A stretch of DNA of 64,000 nt from Pseudomonas arsenicoxydans (GTDB taxonomy: Bacteria > Pseudomonadota > Gammaproteobacteria > Pseudomonadales > Pseudomonadaceae), in the NCBI RefSeq assembly GCF_006438915.1, contig NZ_RCZE01000012.1, positions 1 through 64,000 of the forward strand. The letters run 5' to 3'. The translations under genes and the position numbers were made by a program. Shown here one piece after another: positions 16,050 through 25,180 of the stretch. The stretch's first letter is position 1, and each line of letters begins with the position of its first letter. The notes beneath the pieces are model-generated. The model saw only the letters and a list, made by a program, of their open reading frames with translations. It did not search any database and was not told the DNA's origin.

Positions 16050-17015
16050 ATGAACAGTCTTCCGATCATCGACATCGCCCCGCTCTACAGCGATGACCAA
16101 ACCACTTGGCAATTCGTCGCCAGCCAAATCGACCACGCCTGCCGCGAATGGGGTTTCTTCTACATCAAGGGCCACCCGATTTCCGCGCAACGCATCGCTG
16201 CCGTACTCGACCACGCCCAACGCTTCTTCGCCCAACCCACCGCCGAAAAGCTCAAGATCGACATCACCCAAACCCGCCACCACCGCGGCTACGGCGCCAT
16301 CGCCACCGAACAACTCGACCCGAGCAAGCCCAGCGATCTCAAGGAAACCTTCGACATGGGCCTGCACCTGCCGGCCGATCACCCGCAAGTCCTCGCAGAA
16401 AAACCTTTGCGCGGCCCAAACCGTCATCCCTCGCTGCCCGGCTGGGAAGTGCTGATCGAGCAACACTACGTCGACATGCAGGCCCTCGCCCAAACCCTGT
16501 TGCGCGCGATGACGTTGGCCCTGGGCATCGAGCGGGATTTTTTCGACAGCCGTTTTAACGAACCGGCCAGCGTGCTGCGCTTGATCCACTACCCGCCCCG
16601 TCACACCGCCAGTTCTGCCGAACAACAAGGCGCCGGTGCTCACACCGATTACGGCTGCATCACCCTGCTGTATCAGGACGCCGCCGGTGGCTTGCAAGTG
16701 CGCAACGTGAAAGGTGAATGGATCGACGCGCCACCGATTGAGGGCACGTTCGTGGTCAACCTCGGCGACATGATGGCGCGCTGGAGCAACGACCGTTACC
16801 TGTCGACGCCGCATCGGGTGATCAGCCCATTGGGCGTGGACCGTTATTCGATGCCGTTCTTTGCCGAGCCGCACCCCGACACACGCATCGAATGCCTGCC
16901 CGGCTGTCAGGATGAATTGCACCCGGCGAAGTACCCGGCCACCACCTGCGCCGAATTCCTGCTCTCGCGCTTCGCCGATACCTACGCCTATCGACGGGAA
17001 CCGCAAGCGGTGTGA
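16050..17015 (+). CDS. Fe(II)/2-oxoglutarate-dependent oxygenase, isopenicillin N synthase family
   Basis: A 321-aa member of the non-haem iron oxygenase family with an N-terminal DIOX_N domain (IIDIAPLY, REWGFFYIKGH) and the C-terminal jelly roll. The iron ligands H198 and D200 (GAHTDYGC) and H255 (TPHRV), and the 2OG-binding RYS about ten residues later, are intact. The ATG at 16050 is preferred over a TTG at 16044. Its substrate is unknown; it lies between a purine-binding protein gene and adenine deaminase, in the place of P. aeruginosa PA0147. Plant- and bacteria-type flavonoid or IPNS-like activities are not supported by context. Confidence 0.9.
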   Translation: MNSLPIIDIAPLYSDDQTTWQFVASQIDHACREWGFFYIKGHPISAQRIAAVLDHAQRFFAQPTAEKLKIDITQTRHHRGYGAIATEQLDPSKPSDLKETFDMGLHLPADHPQVLAEKPLRGPNRHPSLPGWEVLIEQHYVDMQALAQTLLRAMTLALGIERDFFDSRFNEPASVLRLIHYPPRHTASSAEQQGAGAHTDYGCITLLYQDAAGGLQVRNVKGEWIDAPPIEGTFVVNLGDMMARWSNDRYLSTPHRVISPLGVDRYSMPFFAEPHPDTRIECLPGCQDELHPAKYPATTCAEFLLSRFADTYAYRREPQAV

Positions 17016-17097
17016 TCAACCGGCTGGTCAGGTTTTGCTAAATGTTTCTCCGGGCATCTGTAGAATGCTCGCCATCTGCACCTGATGAGAAAAGACC

Positions 17098-18051
17098 ATG
17101 TACGACTGGCTGAACGCCCTGCCCAAGGCAGAACTGCATTTGCACCTCGAAGGTTCGCTGGAGCCTGAGCTGCTGTTCGCCCTGGCCGAACGCAACAAGA
17201 TCGCCCTGCCGTGGAGCGACGTCGACACCCTGCGCAAAGCGTACGCCTTCAACAACCTGCAAGAATTTCTCGACCTGTATTACCAGGGCGCCGACGTGTT
17301 GCGCACCTCGCAGGATTTCTACGACCTGACCTGGGCGTACCTGTTGCGCTGCAAGGCGCAGAACGTGATTCACACCGAACCGTTCTTCGACCCGCAAACC
17401 CACACCGACCGTGGCGTACCGTTCGAAGTGGTGCTCAACGGCATCGCCGCGGCCCTCAAGGATGGCGAGCAGCAACTGGGCATCACCAGCGGTTTGATCC
17501 TGAGTTTCCTGCGCCACTTGAGCGAAGACGAAGCGCAGAAAACCCTCGATCAGGCGCTGCCGTTCCGCGATGCGTTTGTGGCCGTGGGCCTGGACAGTTC
17601 CGAGATGGGACACCCGCCGAGCAAGTTCCAGCGCGTGTTCGACCGTGCCCGTCACGAAGGCTTCCTGACCGTGGCCCACGCCGGTGAAGAAGGCCCGCCC
17701 GAGTACATCTGGGAAGCCCTCGACCTGCTGAAAATCCAGCGCATCGACCATGGCGTGCGCGCCATCGAAGACGAGCGTTTGATGCAGCGAATCATCGACG
17801 AGCAGATCCCGTTGACCGTGTGCCCGTTGTCGAACACCAAGCTCTGCGTGTTCGATCACATGTCCCAGCACAACATCCTCGACATGCTTGAGCGTGGCGT
17901 GAAAGTAACCGTGAACTCGGATGACCCGGCGTACTTCGGCGGCTACGTGACCGAGAACTTCCATGCGCTGTACACCGATCTGGGCATGACCCAGGATCAG
18001 GCCAAGCGCCTGGCGCAGAACAGCCTGGATGCCAGACTGGTCAAACCGTAA
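17098..18051 (+). CDS. add: Adenine deaminase of the adenosine-deaminase (Add) family
   Basis: A 317-aa cytoplasmic zinc deaminase. The signature residues are present: KAELHLHLEGS at 10-20, HTEPFFDPQTHT near 97, VAHAGEE near 195 with the catalytic Glu, DHGVRA near 222, and the zinc Asp in NSDDPAYF near 275. The length (317) and the lack of extra N-terminal sequence match the shorter bacterial enzymes such as P. aeruginosa PA0148, reported to deaminate adenine rather than adenosine. It follows the oxygenase by 82 nt and completes the purine salvage block. Confidence 0.9.
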   Translation: MYDWLNALPKAELHLHLEGSLEPELLFALAERNKIALPWSDVDTLRKAYAFNNLQEFLDLYYQGADVLRTSQDFYDLTWAYLLRCKAQNVIHTEPFFDPQTHTDRGVPFEVVLNGIAAALKDGEQQLGITSGLILSFLRHLSEDEAQKTLDQALPFRDAFVAVGLDSSEMGHPPSKFQRVFDRARHEGFLTVAHAGEEGPPEYIWEALDLLKIQRIDHGVRAIEDERLMQRIIDEQIPLTVCPLSNTKLCVFDHMSQHNILDMLERGVKVTVNSDDPAYFGGYVTENFHALYTDLGMTQDQAKRLAQNSLDARLVKP

Positions 18052-18070
18052 GGCTGCTGAAGATCAAATA

Positions 18071-18216
18071 TGGGAGCGGGCCCTGTGGCGAGGGGGCTTG
18101 TCGAAACGTCGCACCGCCCCGTTGGGTCGCGGAGCGGCCCCTCAAGTAATCTGAAGCCCTGGGACTGCTACGCAGTCCAACGGGGGCAAGCCCCCTCGCC
18201 ACAGGGCCCGCTCCCA
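18071..18216. repeat. Long perfect inverted repeat, composite REP
   Basis: Two perfect 30-bp arms (18071-18100 and 18187-18216), each combining a GGGAGCGGGCC segment with a GGCGAGGGGGCTTG segment, separated by 86 bp. It is between convergent genes and could act as a bidirectional terminator or attenuator. The inner GGCGAGGGGGCTTG is a different REP class from the others here. Confidence 0.85.
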
Positions 18217-18230
18217 CATTGGCTCAGTGT

Positions 18231-19613
18231 TTAACTGGCGATCGTCGCCTCAGTCAACTCCTCCAGCGTCTTCCCTCGCGTCTCCATCCCGAACACCCAC
18301 ACCACCCCCGCCGCAATCGCAAAACACATCGCCCCCAACGCGAAGACCCCGCCCTGACCCATTATTGGAAACACCAACCCCGTCACCAACGGACCGAGCA
18401 ACGATCCCACCCGCCCAATCGCCGAGGCAAACCCCGAACCTGTGGCGCGCGCCGACGTGGGGTACAACTCCGGCGTGTAGGTGTAGAGCACCGCCCACAT
18501 GCCGAACAGGAAGAACTGCATCAACAGTCCCGAGGTAATCAACAGGCTGACGTTGCCGCCAAACACCGCGCTTTGCCCGTAGAGAAATGCCATCACCCCA
18601 CCGCCGAGCAAGGTCACGACGCACACCGGCCTACGCCCCCAACGCTCCACCAGCCAGGCGGCCATGAGGAAACCGGGAATCCCGCCGAGGGAAATCAGCA
18701 CCGTGTAATACACCGACTGTGTCACGGCAAAACCCGACTGCTGGAGCAAGGCACTGAGCCAGGACGTGAGGCCATAAAAGCCCAGCAAGGCAAAGAACCA
18801 CACGCTCCAGATCATCATCGTGCGCTGGCGATACTGCGGCGACCAGATCTGCCGCAACGCCGAAAAGAAGTGACCCGGCGTCGTTGCCACGTGCGGCAGC
18901 CGAACCGGCTCAGGCAAATCCGCACGGCCCAGCGACACACGCACACGCTCTTCGATCCGTCGCAGCACTGAGTCGGCCGCTGCATGATGCCCGGCCTGTT
19001 CCAGCCAGCGTGGCGACTCTGGAATGAAAAAGCGGATCGCCAGCACAAACACCGCCGGCACCGCCAGAACGAGAAAGATGTCCCGCCAGCCAACCACCGG
19101 CAACAGGAAATAGGACAGCACCCCGGCCGCGACAAAACCCAGCGGCCAGAAACCGTCCATCAATGCGATATAGCGCCCACGTCGCTTGGCCGGAATCAGC
19201 TCGGACAGCATCGACTGGGCAATGGGAAACTCCATACCCATGCCGATGCCCAGAAGGATTCGGAACAAGGTCAGCGTTTCAACGTTCTGCGCCGTGGAAC
19301 ACAGGTAACTGGCGATGCCCCACAGCACGATGCTCCACTGGAACACCGGCTTACGGCCGAAGCGGTCGGCGAGCATGCCCGACAGTGAAGCGCCCAGCAC
19401 CATGCCGAAGAAGCTCGAACTGGCGAGCAACCCGGCCTGTGCCGAACTCAGGCCGAACTCGGTTTTGATCGAGCCGAGCAGAAAGGTCATCATCGCCAGG
19501 TCCATGGAATCGAAGAAAAACGCCAAGGCAATGATGATGAAAATGATCCGGTGATAACCGCTGATGGGCAGACGTTCCAATCGTTCTGCCGCGCTGAAGC
19601 CTCGTGTTTCCAT
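18231..19613 (-). CDS. MFS transporter, sugar/aromatic-acid porter type
   Basis: A 460-aa major facilitator with twelve hydrophobic segments. The loop 2-3 motif GMLADRFGRKP and its second-half counterpart LVERWGRRP are present, as is the PESPRWL motif after segment six that marks the sugar porter/AAHS-like group. The ATG at 19613 has GGGGGA upstream; the reading frame extends 27 codons further but without support. The C-terminus ends with METRGKTLEEL, typical of this group. The substrate is not evident; an ArsR-type gene lies upstream in the same direction. Confidence 0.9.
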   Translation of the reverse strand: METRGFSAAERLERLPISGYHRIIFIIIALAFFFDSMDLAMMTFLLGSIKTEFGLSSAQAGLLASSSFFGMVLGASLSGMLADRFGRKPVFQWSIVLWGIASYLCSTAQNVETLTLFRILLGIGMGMEFPIAQSMLSELIPAKRRGRYIALMDGFWPLGFVAAGVLSYFLLPVVGWRDIFLVLAVPAVFVLAIRFFIPESPRWLEQAGHHAAADSVLRRIEERVRVSLGRADLPEPVRLPHVATTPGHFFSALRQIWSPQYRQRTMMIWSVWFFALLGFYGLTSWLSALLQQSGFAVTQSVYYTVLISLGGIPGFLMAAWLVERWGRRPVCVVTLLGGGVMAFLYGQSAVFGGNVSLLITSGLLMQFFLFGMWAVLYTYTPELYPTSARATGSGFASAIGRVGSLLGPLVTGLVFPIMGQGGVFALGAMCFAIAAGVVWVFGMETRGKTLEELTEATIAS

Positions 19614-19747
19614 GCCACATCCCCCATCCGAAAGTCCCTGGATCGAGTGTGCGCGATAGCGTCTGGCGGTTATTGCTGGATGCGACCTGTCCACAACTCT
19701 GAACGACGTCTGAACCCGCTGGCGGCAGACGTCGGCATCAGGACGCT

Positions 19748-20482
19748 CTAAAGCGCCATTTCCAGCTCGGTTTCCTTGGCGAAACGATGGATTTCACGCT
19801 GCCCCGCGGCGGTGATCTGCAAGGCACGGGATTCGTTGGGCAGGCTCAACCAGCCCGATTGCATGAACAGCTGCAACAGGGCGGCGCCCAGTGAGCCGCC
19901 CATGTGCGGGCGTCTTTCGCTCCAATCCGGACAGGCGCAGGCAACCCGACTGTTGCGATGGGCCAGCGCCTGGATGAACACGCCGCGTGTCGCCAGTTGT
20001 GTGGAGCCTTTGTGGGTAATCATGACCCGCTGATCGATCTGTTCGATCCAGCCTGCATCCAGCAGTCGCTGGTAAAGGTCGGCGGCCAGGGTGCCGCCCA
20101 AATGGTCATCGCACAGTCTGGCGCGCAACAGTGACGAAGGCGCTGCCTGAGGTTTGGCGATGGTGTTGGGGCGTTTGAAAACATCCGGGACTGTCCGTGG
20201 CGCACTGGCCAGCGTTGCGCTGGCCAGTGCCTCGATGGCCGCTCCGACTTCGGGGGCGGCCAGGCGGAAAAAACGCTTTCGCCCACGGATTTCAACTTTC
20301 AACAGACCGCCTGCGGACAACCGCCCCAAGTGCGCGCTGGCCGACGAGGGGGACAGACCGGCCAACAATGCCAGCTCTTCGGTATGCCGCGCCGCGCCGT
20401 CCATCAAGGCCCACATCATTGCGCTGCGCTTTGGGTCAGCCAATAACGTGGCGATCTGGCTGATGCAAGGTGCATGTTCCAT
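19748..20482 (-). CDS. ArsR-family transcriptional regulator (long form)
   Basis: A 244-aa protein with an N-terminal ArsR-type winged HTH: ISQIATLLADPKRSAMMWAL, HTEELALLAGLSPSSASAHL and LLKVEIRGRKRFFRL over residues 7-75. The roughly 150-residue C-terminal part, including ACACPDWSERRPHMGGSLGAALL, is characteristic of the long ArsR proteins common in pseudomonads, whose inducer is unknown. The ATG at 20482 has AGGGAG 7 nt upstream. It is 134 bp upstream of the MFS gene in the same direction and may regulate it. Confidence 0.88.
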   Translation of the reverse strand: MEHAPCISQIATLLADPKRSAMMWALMDGAARHTEELALLAGLSPSSASAHLGRLSAGGLLKVEIRGRKRFFRLAAPEVGAAIEALASATLASAPRTVPDVFKRPNTIAKPQAAPSSLLRARLCDDHLGGTLAADLYQRLLDAGWIEQIDQRVMITHKGSTQLATRGVFIQALAHRNSRVACACPDWSERRPHMGGSLGAALLQLFMQSGWLSLPNESRALQITAAGQREIHRFAKETELEMAL

Positions 20483-20798
20483 GTATTCACTCCCTGTTGA
20501 ATCGTTTGGTCTGCTGCTCAGAGACATCTTGACCAGTAATGTGTCGTCGGCCAAGACGCGGAAACCGCCATTAGCCGGGCAAAGTCCCCCGCTCACCCGA
20601 GCCATTGCTTCGCAGCCTGGGCGAAGGTCGGGAACTTGAACGGAGTGCCAGCCGACTGTAACGCGGACTCGCTATCGCGAGACCGACGGTGCGTACATGA
20701 GGCGGGCGCTAGTATAAGCGGGTTAACCGCCGGTTCCTGCCCTTGGGAAACCGTGGGTGCTGATAGTTGCTGACAGAAATTTCGCTATTTGCCTGCGA
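20483..20798. other. Gene-free stretch upstream of the ArsR gene
   Basis: About 316 bp between the LysR stop and the ArsR start, both genes on the minus strand. I see a small GC-rich imperfect inverted repeat near 20728-20740 (GGGTTAACCGCC) and no convincing gene. Promoters for the ArsR gene should lie here but none is clear enough to mark. Confidence 0.4.
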
Positions 20799-21728
20799 CT
20801 AATGATCGTTGCCCGATATCGTCGGGAATTGCCCGCTTAAATGAGCGCATCGGCTGGCAAGCATTTCCCGTAACAGGTTCACAGGCTTACTCAATTGTGC
20901 GCGATGGGCGCACAGCAAATTCAGCGGTGCGCGCTCACAGAGCAGTTCCGGCATCAGCACTTTCAACCGTCCGGCAAGCACATCGGCGGCGACATCGAGC
21001 CAGGACTTGTAAGCGATCCCGGCGCCAGCAACCGCCCACAAGCGCACCACATCAGCATCGTCACTGAAGCGATCGCCGCTGACGGTCAGGCCGACTTCGC
21101 GTTTGCCGTCATGGAAACTCCAGTGATCGTGGACCCGACTGCCCAGCATGAACAATAAACAATTGTGCTGAGCCAATTGCTCCAGCTGCCGGGGCTCGCC
21201 GTGTCTGGCCAGGTAACCCGGCGCGGCGCACAGGACGCGGCGGTTCTGTGGGGCAATGGGCAGCGCCACCAGGCTTGAGTCTTCCGGCTCGCCATAGCGC
21301 AGGGCGATGTCGACCGGTTGCCGGAACAGGTCGGCGATGCGGTCACCCAGCAGCAACCGCACGGTCAGTTTCGGATGCTCGCGCTGAAACTCGTCCAGCC
21401 AGGGCAGTAACAGGTTGCGGCCAAAGTCCGACGGAGCCGACAGCTGCAGAATCCCGCTGACCTGATCCTGACCACTGGCCAGCAAACGACGCCCTTCATC
21501 CAGGTTGCTCAGGGCCGCCCGGGCATATTCCAGAAAGCCCTCGCCTTCGGCGGTCAGGCGCAGGCTACGGGTGGATCGCGCGAGCAAGCGTGCGCCGAGT
21601 TGTTGCTCGATGCGCTTCAACGCCGCGCTGGCCACCGCAGCGGACATGTCCATCACCCGCGCCGCCGCCGACAGGCTCCCCAGATCGGCAGCGCGGACGA
21701 ACAGCTGCAAGTCATCGAAACGCAGCAT
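20799..21728 (-). CDS. LysR-family transcriptional regulator
   Basis: A 309-aa LysR regulator. The HTH has LQLFVRAADLGSLSAAARVM and SAALKRIEQQLGARLL, followed by STRSLRLTAEGE typical of the CrgA/AaeR-like group. The effector domain contains DIALRYGEPEDSSLVA. It is divergent from the monooxygenase/oxidoreductase pair (21847, 22188) across a 118-bp AT-rich gap, so these are its likely targets. The inducer is unknown; similar pairs respond to quinones or electrophiles. Confidence 0.9.
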   Translation of the reverse strand: MLRFDDLQLFVRAADLGSLSAAARVMDMSAAVASAALKRIEQQLGARLLARSTRSLRLTAEGEGFLEYARAALSNLDEGRRLLASGQDQVSGILQLSAPSDFGRNLLLPWLDEFQREHPKLTVRLLLGDRIADLFRQPVDIALRYGEPEDSSLVALPIAPQNRRVLCAAPGYLARHGEPRQLEQLAQHNCLLFMLGSRVHDHWSFHDGKREVGLTVSGDRFSDDADVVRLWAVAGAGIAYKSWLDVAADVLAGRLKVLMPELLCERAPLNLLCAHRAQLSKPVNLLREMLASRCAHLSGQFPTISGNDH

Positions 21729-21846
21729 TTTCAGCCTCGACTATCAAAAAAATATTGAAAGAGACTGCTCTTTTAGCGGGTTTTATCTTGCGGCGAAATA
21801 GCCAATCATCTGTCACATCGAATTCATCACGCTCCCGGAGTCGTCC

Positions 21847-22140
21847 ATGTCCCAGCCATTTACCGCCATCGCCACCCTCATCGCCAAAGCCGGCCAGCAA
21901 GACGCCCTCGAACAACACCTGCGTGCGCTGCTGGAACCGACCCGCGCCGAGGCCGGTTGCGGCCAATACGATCTGCACCAGGACCTCGCCAATCCCCTGG
22001 CCTTTTACATGATCGAACAGTGGAGCAGCGACGAAGCCCTGCAAGCGCATGACGCCAGCGCCCACATCCAGAACTTCCGGGCCAAGGCCGGTGACTTCCT
22101 CGAACACTTCGACCTCAAGCGCCTGCGTACCGTGGCCTGA
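21847..22140 (+). CDS. Antibiotic biosynthesis monooxygenase (YgiN-like) family protein
   Basis: A 97-aa single ABM domain protein, the usual size. It shows the pattern AKAGQQDALEQHL, then CGQYDLHQDLANPLAFYMIEQWSSDEALQAH, with the conserved EQW and the terminal HF. Members are cofactor-less quinol monooxygenases or related dimeric proteins. It begins the unit divergent from the LysR gene and is followed by a quinone-oxidoreductase-like gene, pointing to quinone handling. Confidence 0.9.
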   Translation: MSQPFTAIATLIAKAGQQDALEQHLRALLEPTRAEAGCGQYDLHQDLANPLAFYMIEQWSSDEALQAHDASAHIQNFRAKAGDFLEHFDLKRLRTVA

Positions 22141-22187
22141 TCCCTTTCTTTATTGCCTATCCACTTTATTACCTTAGAGCTCCTTAG

Positions 22188-23201
22188 ATGAAAGCCATTG
22201 CCTACTACAACTCGTTACCGATCAGCGACGAACAATCCCTGCAAGACATCGAGCTGCCAGAACCGGTGGCCGGCCCCCGCGACCTGCTGGTGGACGTCAA
22301 AGCCATCTCGGTCAACCCGGTGGACACCAAGGTCCGCCAGAACGTCCAGCCTGAAGAAGGCTCGGCTAAAGTGTTGGGTTGGGACGTGGCCGGCGTGGTG
22401 ACGGCCGTCGGCAGCGACGTGACCTTGTTCAAGGTCGGCGACAAGGTTTTTTACGCAGGCTCCATCGCCCGTGCGGGCGGTAACAGCGAACGCCATGTGG
22501 TGGATGAACGGATCGTCGGTCACATGCCGAAAACCCTCGGTTTCGCCGAAGCCGCCGCACTACCGCTGACCGCCATTACCGCTTGGGAATTGCTCTTTGA
22601 ACGCCTGCAAGTGCGCGAAGGCAACACTGATGAAGGCCAGAGCCTGCTGATCGTCGGTGCGGCGGGTGGCGTGGGTTCGATCCTCACGCAACTGGCCAGT
22701 CAGCTCACCGGGCTACAGGTCATCGGCACCGCCTCCCGTGCGCACACCCAGGACTGGGTGCGTGAATTGGGTGCGGACCTGGTGATCGATCACAGCCAAC
22801 CGCTGAGCGACGAACTCAAGCGTGCCGGCGTGGACGCCGTGACTCATGTCGCCAGCCTGACCCAGACTGACCAGCATCTGGATCAATTGGTCGAGGCACT
22901 GGCGCCGCAAGGCAAACTGGCGCTGATCGATGATCCGAAGTCGCTGGACGTGACCAAGCTCAAACGCAAGAGCCTGTCGCTGCACTGGGAGTTCATGTAC
23001 ACCCGCTCGTTGTTCGAAACCGCGGACATGATCGAGCAGCACAAACTGCTCAACCGCGTTGCCGGGCTGATCGACGCTGGCACTCTGAAAACCACGGTTG
23101 GCGAGCACTTCGGCACCATCAACGCGGCCAACCTGCGCCGTGCACATGAGCTATTGGAGAGCGGCAAAGCCAAGGGCAAGATTGTGCTGGAAGGTTTCTG
23201 A
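22188..23201 (+). CDS. Zinc-type alcohol dehydrogenase-like protein (MDR family, quinone oxidoreductase-like)
   Basis: A 337-aa medium-chain dehydrogenase/reductase. It has the catalytic-domain segment AISVNPVDTKVR near residue 37, GWDVAGVVTAVG near 63 and the nucleotide-binding VGAAGGVGSIL near 157. The structural zinc cysteines are absent, as in the QOR-related ZADH family (TIGR02817-like). It is 47 nt after the ABM gene and probably co-transcribed under the LysR regulator. NADPH-dependent reduction of a quinone or enone is the likely chemistry. Confidence 0.9.
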   Translation: MKAIAYYNSLPISDEQSLQDIELPEPVAGPRDLLVDVKAISVNPVDTKVRQNVQPEEGSAKVLGWDVAGVVTAVGSDVTLFKVGDKVFYAGSIARAGGNSERHVVDERIVGHMPKTLGFAEAAALPLTAITAWELLFERLQVREGNTDEGQSLLIVGAAGGVGSILTQLASQLTGLQVIGTASRAHTQDWVRELGADLVIDHSQPLSDELKRAGVDAVTHVASLTQTDQHLDQLVEALAPQGKLALIDDPKSLDVTKLKRKSLSLHWEFMYTRSLFETADMIEQHKLLNRVAGLIDAGTLKTTVGEHFGTINAANLRRAHELLESGKAKGKIVLEGF

Positions 23202-23215
23202 AACATGATGAAACA

Positions 23216-23239
23216 GTGCCGTCCAGCAATGGACGGCAC
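23216..23239 (+). terminator. Hairpin after the oxidoreductase gene
   Basis: A perfect 10-bp stem, GTGCCGTCCA-GCAA-TGGACGGCAC, 14 nt after the stop. There is no T-run, so it may be a Rho-dependent or mRNA-stabilising hairpin rather than a full intrinsic terminator. Confidence 0.55.
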
Positions 23240-23351
23240 CGTCAGTCCGAAGGTTGACGTCTGTCACAATAGCGATCGTATTCGGGTCTACAATCGAAAC
23301 CTCTGCGGCACATTCTTTACGTAGCAGCTTTTACGAGAGGAGCGATCAGCA

Positions 23352-23525
23352 ATGAAGATCCTGATAAAAGAAGTGGCTAAATCTCAATGGCAGGTCCGTC
23401 TGGACCAGCATGCTGTGACATTCCGCAGTGAAGCCGAAGCACTGGCCTTTACCCGAACCCTCGAAGCACGCCTGTACGCCCCCCACCAGATTCCCGGTCG
23501 CCAGCCGCAGCGCGCAGCTGGCTGA
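23352..23525 (+). CDS. Small conserved-looking hypothetical protein (57 aa)
   Basis: An ATG-initiated frame of 57 codons plus stop, preceded by AGAGGAG about 10 nt upstream, which supports translation. The product starts MKILIKEVAKSQW, contains FRSEAEALAFTRTLEARL and is basic and mostly helical/strand mix, resembling short DUF2188-like proteins in pattern only. No family can be named with confidence. It is convergent with the MFS gene, ending 8 nt before that gene's stop. Confidence 0.6.
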   Translation: MKILIKEVAKSQWQVRLDQHAVTFRSEAEALAFTRTLEARLYAPHQIPGRQPQRAAG

Positions 23526-23533
23526 GCCCGTCC

Positions 23534-24730
23534 TCAAACCTGGGCTTGCGCCAACGCCCGGGCATTTTGCAAACGCCGGGTGAGCATTGCAGCGCTCACC
23601 ACCAATAGTCCGCACAAGCTGATGACCATCGCCATCGGCACGGCGCTGCCATCGTGTAAAACACCGACCAGCGCAGCCGCACCGGCCGCGACGGTGAACT
23701 GCAGGCACCCGAGCAATGCCGACGCACTGCCGGCGCGGGCGCCCTGCCCGTTCATGGCACAGGCCGACGCATTGGGCAGGATGCAACCGAGGCTGGAGAT
23801 GCAAATAAACAGCGGGATCAGCAACGGCCACAAGTGCTCAGGGTGCAGCGCACTGACGGCGAGCAACGCCAGGCCGGCGGTCAGGTAAACCCACACGGCA
23901 CGCGCCAGCAAGAACGCCGGACCGCGTTTGGCCAGTAGTCGCGCGTTGACTTGCGCCACCAGAATGAACCCCGCCGCGTTGGTGCCGAACAGCCAGCCGA
24001 AATGTTCGGCCGGTACGCCATAGAGTTTGATGAACACGAACGGTGATCCGGCGATGTAGGAAAACATCCCGGCGATAGCGATGCCGCCCGTCAGGGCGTG
24101 ACCGAGATAGACCCGGTCGGACAACAGGCGACCGTACTGCCGCAAGGCACCCGACAACGGCTGACGTGGCATATGCGCGGGAAGGCTTTCCGGCAACCCG
24201 AGTGCCACGGCCAACGCGGCCAGGGCACTGAAACCGGACAACGCCAGGAAGATCGACTGCCAACCCGTGGTGTTGACCAGCAAGCCGCCGAGCATCGGCG
24301 CGAGGATCGGCGCCAGGCCCATGACCAGCATCAGTTGCGAATAAACTTTCGCCGACCCCACGGCATCGCATTTATCGCTGACCACTGCACGGGAAATCAC
24401 CATCCCCGCACAACCGCCCAATGCCTGGACAAAACGTGCGCCGATCAGCCACTCGAGGTTCGGCGCATAGGCGCAGGCCAGCGAAGCGAGGGTGAACAGA
24501 CCAACCCCGGTCAGCAACGGGATACGCCGTCCGAAACGGTCGGCCACCGGGCCGTAGGCCAGTTGACCAATCGACAAGCCGAGGAAATACGCTGCGAGTG
24601 TCAGTTGAACGTGTTTTTCATCGGTGCCGAAGGCCAGCGCCATCGCCGGGAAGGCGGGCAGATAAAAGTCGATCGCCAGCGGACCGAAAGCGGTCAGGGC
24701 GCCAAGAATCAAAATGGTACGGAAATTCAT
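23534..24730 (-). CDS. Bcr/CflA-family multidrug efflux MFS transporter
   Basis: A 398-aa drug:H+ antiporter with twelve hydrophobic segments. It begins with ILGALTAFGPLAIDFYLPAFP, the diagnostic Bcr/CflA first helix with the conserved D and P residues, followed by GQLAYGPVADRFGRR in loop 2-3 and QALGGCAGMVISRAVV in segment five. Family members export bicyclomycin, chloramphenicol or sulfonamides; the substrate here is unknown. The ATG at 24730 is chosen over an upstream start because the conserved helix begins immediately after it. Confidence 0.92.
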   Translation of the reverse strand: MNFRTILILGALTAFGPLAIDFYLPAFPAMALAFGTDEKHVQLTLAAYFLGLSIGQLAYGPVADRFGRRIPLLTGVGLFTLASLACAYAPNLEWLIGARFVQALGGCAGMVISRAVVSDKCDAVGSAKVYSQLMLVMGLAPILAPMLGGLLVNTTGWQSIFLALSGFSALAALAVALGLPESLPAHMPRQPLSGALRQYGRLLSDRVYLGHALTGGIAIAGMFSYIAGSPFVFIKLYGVPAEHFGWLFGTNAAGFILVAQVNARLLAKRGPAFLLARAVWVYLTAGLALLAVSALHPEHLWPLLIPLFICISSLGCILPNASACAMNGQGARAGSASALLGCLQFTVAAGAAALVGVLHDGSAVPMAMVISLCGLLVVSAAMLTRRLQNARALAQAQV

Positions 24731-24845
24731 CAGGCATCCAGTTGAGCATGGGTCGGCAGGCCCCACAGTCTAGCCGCGCATGAACGCGTTGAACATTCCG
24801 ATAGCTCGCTAACTATTAAAAACCCACTGAATAAATGCAGAACAA

Positions 24846-24935
24846 TGTGGGAGCGGGCTTGCTCGCGAAGGCGGTGCATCAGTCAACATTGATATTGAAT
24901 GACACACCGCCTTCGCGAGCAAGCCCGCTCCCACA
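24846..24935. repeat. REPIN (90 bp)
   Basis: Head-out doublet of TGTGGGAGCGGG-type REPs, 90 bp in total, lying between the MFS gene start and the copZ stop. Confidence 0.95.
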
Positions 24936-24953
24936 AAGGTTTGGTGCCTGGCC

Positions 24954-25151
24954 TCAGGCGATTTTGGCGTCGTAGCCTTCTTCGGTGATCGCGGCGATCA
25001 CTTGCTCAGTAGTCAGCGCGCTCTCAACCCCGACTTCCCTGGCCGCCAGATCCACCCGCACGCTGGCCGCCGGATCCCTGGCTTGCAATGCCTGGGTAAT
25101 GGCTTTGACACAGTGACCGCAAGACATGCCCTGAACGTTGAACACTTGCAT
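24954..25151 (-). CDS. copZ: Copper chaperone CopZ
   Basis: A 65-aa single heavy-metal-associated (HMA) domain. The Cu(I) site GMSCGHC is at residues 8-14, and the ferredoxin-like fold ends with EEGYDAKIA. It would shuttle Cu(I) in the cytoplasm to CopA, encoded 0.8 kb away. Its promoter carries a CueR operator (25181-25211), so it should be copper-induced with copA. Confidence 0.94.
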   Translation of the reverse strand: MQVFNVQGMSCGHCVKAITQALQARDPAASVRVDLAAREVGVESALTTEQVIAAITEEGYDAKIA

Positions 25152-25180
25152 GGTGTGGCTCCTTTATTGAGGTTGCGAGC

